Assembly: GCF_963678635.1 (NCBI RefSeq)
Contig: NC_087069.1
Coordinates: 53,502,135 to 53,566,134 of the forward strand
From: Symsagittifera roscoffensis
Taxonomy: Eukaryota; Xenacoelomorpha; Acoela; Convolutidae
DNA length: 64,000 nt
Direction: 5' to 3'
Shown here: positions 1 to 13,998 of the stretch, in pieces
Numbering within the stretch: the stretch's first letter is position 1
Layout: every line of letters starts with the position of its first letter
Made by a program: the position numbers and the translations under genes
The notes under the pieces: model-generated
The model's input: the letters and a program-made list of their open reading frames with translations, nothing else
The model's database searches: none
What the model was told of the DNA's origin: nothing

Positions 1-3000
1 AGTGCCAAAAATGAACTAAAAAATTCAATTTTTTAATCAAAAATCATAAGATTTGTGAGTCGTTTCCATTCTGAATCTATCGTCAAACGAGAAGCCACAG
101 GCAAGACAAGGCAAATAACAACTTCACATAAAAGTCAGTTATGACTCCAAAACCAGTCTCAGAGTGCCAAAAATGACCTAACAAATTCAATTTTTTAATC
201 AAAAGTCATAAGGGTTGTGAGTCGTTTCCATTCAAAATCTATCGTCAAACGAGAAGCCACAGGCAAGACAAGGCAAATAACAACTTCACATAAGTCAGTT
301 ATGACTCCAAAAATAGTCTCAGAGTGCCAAAAATGACCTAAAAAACTCAATTTTTTAATCAAAAATCATAAGGGTTGTGAGTCGTTTCCATTCTGAATCT
401 ATCGTCAAACGAGAAGCCACAGGCAAGACAAGGCAAGTAACAACCACACATAAGTCAGTTATGACTCCAAAAATAGTCTCAGAGTGCCAAAAATGAACTA
501 AAAAATTCAATTTTTTAATCAAAAATCATAAGATTTGTGAGTCGTTTCCATTCAGAATCTATCGTCAAACGAGAAGCCACAGGCAAGACAAGGCAAATAA
601 CAACTTCACATAAGTCAGTTATGACTCCAAAAACCAGTCTCAGAGTGCCAAAAATGACCTAACAAATTCAATTTTTTAATCACAAATCATAAGGGTTGTG
701 AGTCGTTTCCATTCAGAATCTATCGTCAAACGAGAAGCCACAGGCAAGACAAGGCAAATAACAACTTCACATAAGTCAGTTATGACTCCAAAAATAGTCT
801 CAGAGTGCCAAAAATGACCTAAAAAAGTCAATTTTTTTATCAAAAATCATAAGGGTTGCGAGTCGTTTCCATTCAGAATCTATCGTCAAACGAGAAGCCA
901 CAGGCAAGACAAGGCAAAAAACAACTTCACATAAGTTAGTTATGACTCCAAAAATAGTCTCAGAGTGCCAAAAATGACCTAAAAAATTCAATTTTTTAAT
1001 CAAAAATCATAAGGGTTGTGAGTCGTTTCCATTCTGAATCTATCGTCAAACGAGAAGCCACAGGCAAGACAAGGCAAATAACAACCTCACATAAGTCAGT
1101 TATGACTCCAAAAATAGTCTCAGAGTGCCAAAAATGAACTAAAAAAGTCAATTTTTTAATCAAAAATCATAAGGTTTGTGAGTCGTTTCCATTCAGAATC
1201 TATCGTCAAACGAGAAGCCACAGGCAAGACAAGGCAAATAACAACTTCACATAAGTCAGTTTTGACTCCAAAAACAGTCTCAGAGTGCCAAAAATGACCT
1301 AACAAATTCAATTTTTTAATCAAAAATCATAAGGGTTGTGAGTCGTTTCCACTCAGAATCTATCGTCAAACGAGAAGCTACAGGCAAGACAAGGCAAATA
1401 ACAACTTCACATAAGTCAGTTATGACTCCAAAAATAGTCTCAGAGTGCCAAAAATGACCTAAAAAAATTCAATTTTTTAATCAAAAATCATAAGGGTTGT
1501 GATTCGTTTCCATTCAGAATCTATCGTCAAACGAGAAGCCACAGGCAAGACAAGGCAAATAACAACTTCACATAAGTCAGTTATGACTCCAAAAATAGTC
1601 TCAGAGTGCCAAAAATGACCTAAAAAATTCAATTTTTTAATCAAAAATCATAAGGGTTGTGAGTCGTTTCCATTCAGAATCTATCGTCAAACGAGAAGCC
1701 ACAGGAAAGACAAGGCAAATAACAACTTCACATAAGTCAGTTATGACTCCAAAAATAGTCTCAGAGTGCCAAAAATGACCTAAAAAATTCAATTTTTTAA
1801 TCAAAGATCATAAAAGTTGTCAGTCGTTTCCATTCAGAATCTATCGTCAAACGGGAAGCCACAGGCAAGACAAGGCAAATAACAACTTCACATAAGTCAG
1901 TTATGACTCCAAAAATAGCCTCAGAGTGCCAAAAATGACCTAAAAAATGCAACTTTTTAATCAAAAATCATTAGTGTTGTGAGTCGTTTCCATTCAGAAT
2001 CTATCGTCAAACGAGAAGCCACAGGCATGACAAGGCAAATAAAAACTTCACATAAGTCAGTTATGACTCCAAAAATAGTCTCAGAGTGCCAAAAATGACC
2101 TAAAAAATTCAATTTTTTAATCAAAAGTCATAAGGGTTGTGAGTCGTTTCCATTCAGAATCTATCGTCAAACGAGAAGCCACGGGCAAGACAAGGCAAAT
2201 AGCAACTTCACATAAGTCAGTTATAACTCCAAAACTAGTATCAGAGTGCCAAAAATGACCTGAAAAATTTAATTTTTCAATCAAAAATCATAAAGGTTGT
2301 GAGTCGTTTCCATTCAGAATCTATCGTCAAACGAGAAGCCACAGGCAAGACAAGGCAAATAACAACCTCACATAAGTCAGTTATGACTCCAAAAATAGTC
2401 TCAGAGTGCCAAAAATGACCTAAAAAATTCAATTTTTTAATCAAAAGTCATAAGGGTTGTGAGTCGTTTCCATTCAAAATCTATCGTCAAACGAGAAGCC
2501 ACGGGCAAGACAAGGCAAATAACAACTTCACATAAGTCAGTTATAACTCCAAAACTAGTGTCAGAGTGCCAAAAATGACCTAAAAAGTTCAATTTTTTAA
2601 TCAAAAATCAAAAATGTTGTGAGTCGTTTCCATTCAGAATCTATCGTCAAACGAGAAGCCACAGGCAAGACAAGGCAAATAACAACCTCACATAAGTCAG
2701 TTATGACTCCAAAAATAGTCTCAGAGTGCCAAAAATGACCTAAAAAGTTCAATTTTTTAATCAAAAATCATTAGGGTTGTGAGTCGTTTACATTCAGAAT
2801 CTATCGTCAAACGAGAAGCCACGGGCAAGACAAGGCAAATAACAACTTCACATAAGTCAGTTATAACTCCAAAACTAGTCTCAGAGTGCCAAAAATGACC
2901 TAAAAAATTCAATTTTTTAATCAAAAGTCATAAGGGTTGTGAGTCGTATCCATTCAGAATCTATCGTCAAACGAGAAGCCACAGGCATGACAAGGCAAAT

Positions 3001-6000
3001 AACAACTTCACATAAGTCAGTTATGACTCCAAAAATAGTCTCAGAGTGCCAAAAATGACCTAAAAAATTCAATTTTTTAATCAAAAGTCATAAGGGTTGT
3101 GAGTCGTTTCCATTCAGAATCTATCGTCAAACGAGAAGCCACGGGCAAGACAAGGCAAATAACAACTTCACATAAGTCAGTTATAACTCCAAAACTAGTA
3201 TCAGAGTGCCAAAAATGACCTGAAAAATTCAATTTTTCAATCAAAAATCATAAAGATTGTGAGTCGTTTCCATTCAGAATCTATCGTCAAACGAGAAGCC
3301 ACAGGCAAGACAAGGCAAATAACAACCTCACATAAGTCAGTTATGACTCCAAAAATAGTCTCAGAGTGCCAAAAATGACCTAAAAAGTTCAATTTTTTAA
3401 TCAAAAATCATTAGGGTTGTGAGTCGTTTACATTCAGAATCTATCGTCAAACGAGAAGCCACGGGCAAGACAAGGCAAATAACAACTTCACATAAGTCAG
3501 TTATAACTCCAAAACTAGTGTCAGAGTGCCAAAAATGACCTAAAAAGTTCAATTTTTTAATCAAAAATCAAAAATGTTGTGAGTCGTTTCCATTCAGAAT
3601 CTATCGTCAAACGAGAAGCCACGGGCAAAACAAGGCAAATAACAACTTCACATAAGTCAGTTATAACTCCAAAACTAGTGTCAGAGTGCCAAAAATGACC
3701 TATAAAATTTAATTTTTTAATCAAAAATCATAAAGGTTATGAGTCATTTCCATTCAGAATCTATCGTCAAACGAGAAGCCACGGGCAAGACAAGGCAAAA
3801 AACAACTTCACATAAGTCTGTTATAACTCCAAAACTAGTGTCAGAGTGCCAAAAATGACCTAAAAAATTCAATTTTTTAATCAAAAATCATAAAAGTTGT
3901 GAGTCGTTTCCATTCAGAATCTATCGTCAAACGAGAAGCCACAGGCAAGACAAGGCAAATAACAAATTCACATAAATCAGTTATGACTCCAAAAGTAGTC
4001 TAAGAGTGCCAAAAATGACCTAAAGAATTCAATTTTTTAATCAAAAGTCATAAGGGTTGTGAGTCGTTTCCATTCAAAATCTATCGTCAAACGAGAAGCC
4101 ACGGGCAAGACAAGGCAAATAACAACTTCACATAAGTCAGTTATAACTCCAAAACTAGTGTCAGAGTGCCAAAAATGACCTAAAAAATTCAAATTTTTAA
4201 TCAAAAATCACAAGGGTTGTGAGTCGTTTCCATTCAGAATCTATCGTCAAACGAGAAGCCACGGGCAAGACAAGGCAAATAACAACTTCACATAAGTCAC
4301 TTATAACTCCAAAACTAGTGTCAGAGTGCCAAAAATGACCTAAAAAGTTCAATTTTTTAATCAAAAATCAAAAAGGTTGTGAGTCGTTTCCATTCAGAAT
4401 CTATCGTCAAACGAGAAGCCACGGGCAAGACAAGGCAAATAACAACTTCACATAAGTCAGTTATAACTCCAAAACTAGTGACAGAGTGCCAAAAATGACC
4501 TAAAAAGTTCAATTTTTTAATCAAAAATCATAAAGGTTGTGAGTCGTTTCCATTCAGAATCTATCGTCAAGCGAGAAGCCACAGGCAAGACAAGGCAAAT
4601 AAAAACTTCACATAAGTCAGTTATGACTCCAAAAAGAATCTCAGAGTGCCAAAAATGACCTAAAAAATTCAATTTTTTAATCAAAAATCATAAGGGTTGT
4701 GAGTCGTTTCCATTAAAAATCTATCGTCAAACGAGAAGCCACAGGCAAGACAAGGCAAATAACAACTTCACAGAAGTCAGTTATGACTCCAAAAATAGTC
4801 TCAGAGTGCCAAAAATGACCTAGAAAATTCAATTTTTTAATCAAAAATCATAAGGGTTGTGAGTCGTTTCCATTCAAATGTTATCGTCAAACGAGAAGCC
4901 ACGGGCAAGACAAGGCAAATAACAACTTCACATAAGTCAGTTATGACTCCAAAAATAGTGTCAGAGTGCCAAAAATGACCTGAAAAATAAATTTTTTAAC
5001 CAAAAATTATAAGGGTTGTGAGTCGTTTCCATTCAAAATCTATCGTCAAACGAGAAGCCACGGGCAAGACAAGGCAAATAACAACTTCACATAAGTTAGT
5101 TATAACTCCAAAACTAGTGTCAGAGTGCCAAAAATGACCTAAAAAATTCAATTTTTTAATCAAAAATCACAAGGTTTGTGAGTCGTTTCCATTCAGAATC
5201 TATCGTCAAACGAGAAGCCACGGGCAGGACAAGGCAAATAACAACTTCACATAAGTCACTTATAACTCCAAAACTAGTGTCAGAGTGCCAAAAATGACCT
5301 AAAAAGTTCAATTTTTTAATCAAAAATCAAAAAGGTTGTGAGTCGTTTCCATTCAGAATCTATCGTCAAACGAGAAGCCACGGGCAAGACAAGGCAAATA
5401 ACAACTTCACATAAGTCAGTTATAACTCCAAAACTAGTGACAGAGTGCCAAAAATGACCTAAAAAATTCAATTTTTTAATCAAAAATCATAAAGGTTGTG
5501 AGTCGTTTCCATTCAGAATCTATCGTCAAACGAGAAGCCACAGGCAAGACAAGGCAAATAAAAACTTCACATAAGTCAGTTATGACTCCAAAAAGAATCT
5601 CAGAGTGCCAAAAATGACCTAAAAAATTCAATTTTTTAATCAAAAATCATAAGGGTTGTGAGTCGTTTCCATTAAAAATCTATCGTCAAACGAGAAGCCA
5701 CGGGCAAGACAAGGCAAATAACAACTTCACATAAGTCAGTTATGACTCCAAAAATAGTCTCAGAGTGCCAAAAATGACCTAGAAAATTCAATTTTTTAAT
5801 CAAAATCATAAGGGTTGTGAGTCGTTTCCATAAAAAAAATCTATCGTCAAACGAGAAGCCACGGGCAAGACAAGGCAAATAACAACTTCACATAAGTCAG
5901 TTATGACTCCAAAAATAGTCTCAGAAAGCCAAAAATGACCTAAAAAGTTCAATTTTTAAATCAAAAATCAAAAAGGTTGTGAGTCGTTTCCATTCAGAAT

Positions 6001-8680
6001 CTATCGTCAAACGAGAAGCCACGGGCAAGACAAAGCAAATAACAACTTCACATAAGTCAGTTATAACTCCAAAACTAGTCACAGAGTGCCAAAAATGACC
6101 TAAAAATTCATTTTTTTAATCAAAAATCATAAAGGTTGTGAGTCGTTTCCATTCAGAATCTATCGTCAAACGAGAAGCCACAGGCATGACAAGGCAAATA
6201 ACAACTTCACATAAGTCAGTTATGTCTCCAAAAATAGTCTCAGAGTGCCAAAAATGACCTAAAATTTTCAATTTTTTAATCAAAAATCATAAGGGTTGTG
6301 AGTCGTTTCCATTCAGAATCTATCGTCAAACGAGAAGTCACAGGCATGACAAGGCAAATAACAACTTCACATAAGTCAGTTATGTCTCCAAAAATAGTCT
6401 CAGAGTGCCAAAAATGACCTAAAATTTTCAATTTTTTTAATCAAAAATCATAAGGGTTGTGAGTCGTTTCCATTCAGAATCTATCGTCAAACGAGAAGCC
6501 ACAGGCAAGACAAGGCAAATAACAACTTCACATAAGTCAGTTATGACTCCAAAAATAGTCTCAGAGTGCCAAAAATGACCTAGAAAATTCAATTTTTTAA
6601 TCAAAAATCATAAGGGTTGTGAGTCGTTTCCATTCAAATGTTATCGTCAAACGAGAAGCCACGGGCAAGACAAGGCAAATAGCAACTTCACATAAGTCAG
6701 TTATGACTCCAAAAATAGTGTCAGAGTGCCAAAAATGACCCGAAAAATAAAATTTTTAATCAAAAATCATAAAGGTTGTGAGTCGTTTCCATTCAGAATT
6801 TATCGTCAAACGAGAAGCCACAGGCAAGACAAGGCAAATAACAACTTTACATAAGTCAGTTATGTTTCCAAAAATAGTGTCAGAGTGCCAAAAATGACCT
6901 GAAAAATTCAATTTTTAATCAAAAACATAAGGGTTGTGTGTCGTTTTCATTCAGAATCTATCGTCAAACGCGGAAGCCACAGGCATAACAAGGCAAATAA
7001 CAACTTCCCATAAGTCAGTTATGACTCCAAAAATAGTCTCAGAGTGCCAAAAACGACCTAAAATTTTCAATTTTTTAATCAAAATCATAAGGGTTGTGAG
7101 TCGTTTCCATTCAGAATCTATCGTCAAACGAGAAGCCACAGGCAAGACAAGGCAAATAACAACTTCACATAAGTCAGTTATGACTCCAAAAATAGTCTCA
7201 GAGTGCCAAAAATGACCTAGAAAATTCAATTTTTTAATCAAAAATCATAAGGGTTTTGAGTCGTTTCCATTCAAAATCTATCGTCAAACGAGAAGCCACG
7301 GGCAAGACAAGCAAATAACAACTTCACATAAGTCAGTTATGACTCCAAAAATAGTGTCAGAGTGCCAAAAATGACCTGAAAAGTAAAATTTTTAATCAAA
7401 AATCATAAAGGTTGTGAGTCGTTTCCATTCAGAATTTATCGTCAAACGAGAAGCCATAGGCAAGACAAGGCAAATAACAACTTCACATAAGTCAGCTATG
7501 ACTCCACAAATAGTCTCAGAGTGCCAAAAATGACCTAAAAAATTTCAATTTTTTAATCAAAAATCATAAGGGTTGTGAGTCGTTTCCATTCAGAATCTAT
7601 CGTCAAACGAGAAGCCACGGGCAAAACAAGGCAAGTAACAACTTCTTATAAGTCAGTTATGACTCCAAAAATAGTCTCAGAATGCCAAAAATGACCTAAA
7701 AAATTCAATTTTTTAATCAAAAATCATAAGGTTTGTGAGTCGTTTCCATTCAGAATCTATCGTCAAACGAGAAGCCACAGGCAAGACAAGGCAAATAACA
7801 ATTTCACATAAGTCAGTTATGACTCCAAAAATAGTGTCAGAGTGCCAAAAATGACCTGAAAAATTCAATTTTTAATCAAAAACATAAGGGTTGTGAGTCG
7901 TTTCCATTCAGAATTATCGTCAAACGAGAAGCCACAGGCATAACAAGGCAAATGACAACTTCCCATAAGTCAGTTATGACTCCAAAAATAGTCTCAGAGT
8001 GCCAAAAATGACCAGAAAATTTAAATTTTTTAATCAAAAATCATAAGGGTTGTGAGTCGTTTCCACTCAGAATATATCGTCAAACGAGAAGCCACAGGCA
8101 AGACAAGGCAAATAACAACTTCACATAAGTCAGTTATGACTCCAAAAATAGTCTCAGAGTGCCAAAAATGACCTAAAAAATTCAATTTTTAATCAAAAAT
8201 CATAAGGGTTGTGAGTCGTTTCCATTCAGAATCTATCGTCAAACGAGAAGCCACGGGCAAGACAAGGCAACTAACAACTTCACATAAGTCAGTTTTGACT
8301 CCAAAAATAGTCTCAGAGTGCCAAAAATGACCTAAAAAATTCAATTTTTTAATAAAAAAGCATAATGGTTGTGAGTCGTTTCCATTCAGAATCTATCGTC
8401 AAACGAGAAGCCACAGGCAAGACAAGGCAAATAACAACTTCACATAAGTCAGTTATGACTCCAAAAATAGTCTCAGAGTGCCAAAAATGACCTAAACAAC
8501 TCAATTTTTTAATCAAAAATCATAAGGGTTGTGAGTCGTTTCCATTCAGAATCTATCGTCAAACGAGAAGCCACAGGCAAGACAAGGCAAATAACAACTT
8601 CACATAAGTCAGTTATGACTCCAAAAAAAGTCTCAGAGTGCCAAAAATGACCTAAAAAATTCAATTTTTTAATCAAAAAA
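1..8680. repeat. 160-bp satellite array, about 54 monomers
   Basis: Tandem head-to-tail array. The start AGTGCCAAAAATGA recurs at 163, 323, 483 and so on at 160-bp steps, with occasional 1-3 bp indels. Monomers are roughly 90-97% alike by eye and share a conserved core around GTCGTTTCCATTCAGAATC. Variant pairs recur 960 bp apart (for example the TGAAAAATT monomers at about 2,221 and 3,181), which shows a six-monomer higher-order unit in parts of the array. The array continues off the left edge and stops abruptly near 8,680. Short ORFs in it on both strands follow the repeat and are not genes. Such arrays are typical of centromeric or heterochromatic DNA; that role is inferred. Confidence 0.97.
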
Positions 8681-8952
8681 TCCTGATAAATATCTTGACT
8701 AACGATGTAGGTTCATCAAAGTCCGCGTTTGAAATGTAAAGACTGTGGATCTGTTAAATTAGAACATAAGCAACATTTTTGCTTCACTTTTTTTAACATA
8801 AAAAAACGACGGATCAACCACGGTGTGACAAATTGTTTTAACCAACAAAACCTACTTTCAGATCTGGCTGGTGCTCAATCATATTCCGAATATTCTCTGA
8901 GTTAGATTTTGTTGTAATTGTATTTCACCGCACAAATATTAGTCTGTGAAAT
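8681..8952. other. unique AT-rich DNA at the satellite edge
   Basis: Sequence switches from satellite to non-repetitive DNA at about 8,680 without a recognisable transposon end. No gene seen. Confidence 0.6.
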
Positions 8953-9067
8953 ATCTTTCACAGCAAAAAACATCTTTCACAACAAAAACATCTTTCACAG
9001 CAAAAAACATCTATCACAGCAAAAAACATCTTTCACAGCAAAAAACATCTTTCACAGCAAAAAACTT
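8953..9067. repeat. 19-bp minisatellite, about 6 copies
   Basis: Unit CACAGCAAAAAACATCTTT repeats about six times with single-base changes and one short unit. A 60-codon open frame across it is produced by the repeat and is not treated as a gene. Confidence 0.9.
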
Positions 9068-11205
9068 TGCTTTTTGCAAAAACTAGTTTATTGCTGCTGA
9101 AACGCACGTTTATGCATGTCTCAGGTCTTCGCCCAAAATATTTCAAGAAGAACATGCTATTGACTCACCTGCAAACCGCTCAAATTTTGATAGCTTAACT
9201 CCGTCTAGTTAGTATACACAAGAAGCAGAAAAAAACTATTTGTTCAAAGAGTAATGAACGTAGGGAATGCTTTTATATAGATCTTTTTTTTGTTTTTTAT
9301 TCAGAAAAAAAGTCACTCTCAATTTTGATTTTTGATTTATTTTTAGTTCGTTTCATTTCTTTTGTTGAAAGAAAGGCAACCTCCACTATCGAACAGCAGA
9401 AATGTAAAGGTCATGAAAAACGTGATTGACTTTTAATTTCGAAAGCGGAAGTTAATTACCAGATTTCCTAGCGAAATACAAGTTTTACTCAAATTGAGTT
9501 ATATTAGCCAAAAAAGTGTCAAGTATAAATTGTTCTGCAGATTCAAAGAGCTTTAAGGCCAGCTATTTTTTTCTTCGAATTTCAAAAATTGAAGGTTTTT
9601 CAAAAACAAAAAACAAGTAAGTTTTTTATCTATTTCCTCGCGTTCATTTGGCTCTGTCAGTTGGCTATGTTCGTACTTTTTCGAAAATGCGAACAGGTCA
9701 ATTCTTAATTTTCTTCAAAACTTTTGTTAGAAAACTTAAAATGAGAGAAATAGATAAACAGGATAAATAGATAAACAGATATATTTCCACTGAGAAAGTT
9801 TTTAAAAAAATCAACCTCTTGACAACTTACATTCAAACCACACTGACGAACTTGAGATTGAGATCGCTTTGAATCGACTTTCTTGCAGATCTTATACTGA
9901 ATGAAAAATGATTTACGGTCACCTATTTAGATAAACAAATGGGTTTGGAAAGGATTAAATGTTTTCTAAGGCATAAAAACAACATCCTTTTAACTGCCGA
10001 GAAATCGACTTAATTTTTAGCAAAGCAATGAAATCCATAAAAATTTCAACAAAAATGATTGAACTTCAATATGCTTTTCTTCTGAAAGTTGAGCAAAGTT
10101 TTGGTTTTTTGAAAAAAATTTCCATCAGTGCTATAGAGAGCAAGAGTCACGAACGGAGAAAATTTTAAAACAATTCTATTTTGATGCATAACTTTACACT
10201 TTGTCTCAGGATATCTAGGCCAAGTACCAACACGAAAAATCAATTGAAACTTTTCTCTATCGCTTGATAGTCGAGAAAAGCTTAAAAAATTTTGTAGAGA
10301 TTCTGTAAATTGTGTGTAAACAAAAATCACTTTAAATTGAATCAAATCGATTTTAATTTTACTCCGAATTTGAATGAAAAAGAAACCAGGAAAGTTGACA
10401 AAAACGAATTTAAATCGATTTAGACTTAATTCAAATAATTTTCAAGCTAAAATTCAAATCGTTCATTTTTTTTTTAATTTTTGCTACATTATCTGAATTA
10501 ATTCGAGTTCGATCCATTTCTTGGCGGTACGGAAAACTTCATTTCCCACTGTGACTTTTAAGAGCGTAAGTCGAGCACCGCTTGACAAATGAATTTGAAA
10601 ATTGGGCTTCAAAAACTCTAAAAAAAGAGCCACCAAAACAAAACAAAAGTACAATTTTTTTCAAAAACGCTTTCAAACATTGTTTTAAAGAAAACCCAAG
10701 TAGTTCTTTGGGGTAAGAAAAACTTATTGGAGAAATCAGAAGTGAAATTGCGATCTTTTTACTATCAAATCGTTTAGTTCAAACTAAAAAGCCAATTCGA
10801 TTTTATAACTAAGCCCAAAGTGTGTCACCACGCCTCCGAAAACTAATGAAAAAAAAGTTTTGCAACATTTTGAAGACACTTTTCGGACTAAACCAAAAAT
10901 TCAAAAGGACACCAAATTAATTATTTTCCTTTGAATCTAAAGACAGACGCATTTTTTCCGCTGAAAAAATAGCATCAAAACTGGCTAGATTCCACAGTGT
11001 TTCTGCGGATTTCTCGTCTTGATATTGAATTTCATAAACAGATCTTTGAAAACTTGCGGAGCACAAAATAATGAGATACTTCATCAGACTGGCTGATATA
11101 ATTGTCCTAAAGTTTTGATGTATAAAACTCTGATTCGATTGTGTATTTCGATAATAGTTTTGAAGTGTTTTTTCTTTTGATTCGTTTTTCTTGCTTGGGT
11201 TAAAC
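9068..11205. other. AT-rich DNA without recognisable genes
   Basis: Poly-A and poly-T runs, no long open frame with protein-like composition and no recognised repeat. The short ORFs here (at most about 99 codons) look random. Confidence 0.6.
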
Positions 11206-12672
11206 ATATCTTGCTTGGGTCAAGCACGGTCGAGCACTTTTTTTGGTTGGAGCACAGTCGAAACATATCTTGGTCAAGTCGAGCCGTGTCGTGTAGATCA
11301 TTTTTGTTCGAACACAATTGAAACGAATCTTACTTGGGTCGAGCACGGTCGAGCACTTTTTTTCTCGATTATTGTAAAAAAATATCTTGCTTGGGTCGAG
11401 CACGATCAAACACGTTCAGTTTTGTTCGAGCACAATCGATACATGCCTTGATCACGGTCGAGCACGTTAAGTTTTGTGCGAGCACGATCTAAGACAATTT
11501 TTTCTGTCAAGCACGGTCAAGGTATGTTTTGCTGTTGATGGGTTGAGCAGTGTCGAGCATTTTTATTTTCGTTTCGGCACGGTCAAAACATATATTGTCT
11601 GGGTAAAGCACGGCCGAGCATTTTTATTCTGTTCTAGCACGGTCAAAACCCGTGTTGTTTGGGTCGAGCACGGTCGGGCAGTTTTTGTGTTGTTCAAGTA
11701 CGGTTGAAACATTTCTTGCTTGCATTTTTTCACTTTGAAGCATAGTAGTAAACTATCTCGCTTGGGTCGAGCAAGGTTGATCTTTTTTTTTCGAGCAGTG
11801 TAGTAATTTATATTGCTTGGGCTAAGCACTGTTGAGTAGTTTTTGGTCGAGTACGGTCGAAACAAGTCTTTCTTGGGTCGAGCACCGTTGAGCACTTTTT
11901 TTTCTCTCGAGCATTGTAGAAAATTATTTTGCTTGGATCGAGCACAATCGAGTAAATTTTTTTTCGTTCAAGCACGGGCGAAACATTTTTTGCTTGGTTT
12001 GAGCATTGTCGAGCACATTTTGGTTTTTTCGAGCACAATCAATGTATGCCTTGCTTGGGTCGAGAGCAGTCGAAAACTTTTTTTAGTTCGAGGACAGCCT
12101 AAACATATCTGACTTGGGTCAAGCATTGTCAAGCATTTTTTTTTGCTTATAGCTCGGTAAAAACATGTCTTGCTCTGATGTAGCACGATCGAGAACAATT
12201 TTTTTGCTCAATCACAATCGATACATACCTTAGTTGGGTCGAGCACGATCAAACACTGTTTTTCGTTCTAGCACAATCGAAACATGTCTAGCTTAGGTCG
12301 AGCACATCGAGCACTTTTTTTTTGTTCGAGCACAGTCGAAACATATCTTGCTTGGGTCGAGCAGTGACAAACACTTTTTTTCAATCTAGTACGGTCGAAA
12401 CATACCTTGCTTGGGTCAAGCACGGTCGAGCACATTTATTTTGTCGAATTATCTTGTTTGGGCCGAGAAGAGTCGATCAGGTTATTTTTTTTGTTCGAGC
12501 ATAATCGATACAAATCTCTCCTGGATTGAGCACGGTGGAGAACATTTTTTTTGGTTTTAGCACGGTCGAAACATGTCTTGCTTAGGTCGAGCACGGTCAA
12601 GTACCTACTTTTGCTCGAGCACGGTCAAGCACTTGTTGCTTGGGTCGAGCACGGTCGAGCAGTTTTTTGTTG
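11206..12672. repeat. ~59-bp imperfect tandem array, about 24 copies
   Basis: Degenerate units built on CTTGCTTGGGTCGAGCACGG, then TCGAGCAC, a T-run, TTCGAGCACA and ATCGAAACAT, spaced 57-61 bp (for example unit starts near 11,208, 11,268, 11,328 and 11,386). Copies are far more diverged than those of the satellite at the left edge. Open frames of 70-110 codons on both strands are shadows of the repeat. The motif TCGAGCAC occurs two or three times per unit, so the unit is itself internally repetitive. Confidence 0.9.
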
Positions 12673-12689
12673 TCAAGAATCTCTTACTA

Positions 12690-13480
12690 AAATTGAGAAA
12701 CAATCAATTTTAACCAATAAATTATTGCTTATAAACTCTTTTTTAAGATCAAATTATAATTAATTATAATCCATTAAAATCGATTTTAATCGATTATTTA
12801 TTAGTCCATTTTTCGATACAATTATAATTTATTACAATCCATTATTTTTATTCAAATTTCTAATTCATTAGTTTTGCACACAAATTCATTATAATCTAGT
12901 ATAATTGATTATAATCTCTTTTGTTTGTCCATTTTGTCTTCAAAGTTGCATCTAAATACCTTATATTTTATGCTTTTTAAAGACGTTGGTTTCTATGAAA
13001 AATGAGAAATCAGTTCTTGTTTATAAGGTTTTTTTTTCATTTTTTCCTCATTAAAGTTGTTTTGTGATGCATATTTTAAGCAATTTAACCACCAAAACAT
13101 CAGCAAGTTGATTTAAATTCATGATTGATTCAGAAGATATATTTTTCATCTACCGCGGGAATCTTTTCACTAATAAGAAATGATCTCAAGGAAACTTTTG
13201 TTTCGAGGTAAAACTTTGTGTTCAGATGAACCAAAGTGTTCAAGAGATCTCGCTTTTAGAAAATTTCCTAAATAATAACCCATAAAATATAATTCGAATA
13301 TATTTTAGTTAGAACTATAATCAACTATAATCGATTATAGGAGATTATAATTTCTCGGAAAAAATCACGATTTTAATCAAATATAAATCCTTTAAGCACC
13401 TAATTTTGGTACTCATTTTCATTTATAATTGTCAAAAAATCCTTATAACAATCCGTTTTAATCGATTATTTATGCCTAAA
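12690..13480. repeat. ATCGATTATAAT-rich tract, element remnant
   Basis: Dense short motifs of the type TTATAATCGATTATAAT and AATCCATT, present in both orientations at both ends of the tract (12,750-12,910 and 13,300-13,470). The same vocabulary makes up the arms of the terminal-inverted-repeat element at 31,422-32,427, so this is probably a related but end-less copy. No coding signal. Confidence 0.5.
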
Positions 13481-13640
13481 CATAGATGCGGCAACCCCCT
13501 AAATCATTATTGTTTCAATTCAACCACGGGATCTACAAAAAAGAACTTTGATTTTATTAATATCTAATTTAACTTTGGTTTGCTGTTTGTTAAGAGTCTT
13601 TGGGAAAATAATAAAACAATTTTAATGAGTGCTCAAAAAT

Positions 13641-13825
13641 AGCTCTTTTTCAACCAAATCCTCCTCCCCTCCGCTGCAACAATTCAGGAATATAATGATT
13701 GTTCGCATGTCCGTTTTTTATCAAAATTGACTTGAGATATTTATTTGTCTTCTTCATCAAAATGCAAACTGCTCGTTTCACCATGAAAATGACGGATAAG
13801 CCAGGTAAAAGAAAAAAAAAGAGCC
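13641..13825. mobile_element. MITE, GGCTCTTTT family
   Basis: Left end AGCTCTTTTTCAACC and, inverted, right end GGCTCTTTTTTTTTC (plus strand ...GAAAAAAAAAGAGCC). The C-rich stretch inside the left end is matched by other family members. No coding capacity. No convincing target-site duplication at this copy. Confidence 0.5.
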
Positions 13826-13866
13826 AACAGTTTTTTTAATTAAAAATTTGGTTGATACAACCAAAC

Positions 13867-13998
13867 GGCTCTTTCTTCAACCCTTATCTCACGCAAGCAT
13901 CTTTTTTTGTTCGTTAAATTTATTCTTCAACAATCAGAAAATTTAACGAAAAACGCTTTAAAACTCTTGCAGGTAGGAGAGGGGCAGTTGAAGGGGCC
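13867..13998. mobile_element. MITE, GGCTCTTTT family, short copy
   Basis: Left end GGCTCTTTCTTCAACCC is matched in inverse by AGTTGAAGGGGCC at the right end. It lies 41 bp from the preceding MITE. Non-coding; target duplication not visible. Confidence 0.4.

Noticed and set aside
6934-7241. 93- and 96-codon ORFs on both strands in the satellite
   Set aside because: They are translations of the 160-bp repeat; similar frames appear wherever local indels remove stops.
1-8680. CRISPR-like repetition
   Set aside because: Direct repeats have no unique spacers; the whole 160-bp unit is repeated, and the context is eukaryotic.
11563-11895. 110-codon minus ORF and neighbouring 70-90-codon ORFs
   Set aside because: All read through the ~59-bp tandem units, in several frames on both strands.
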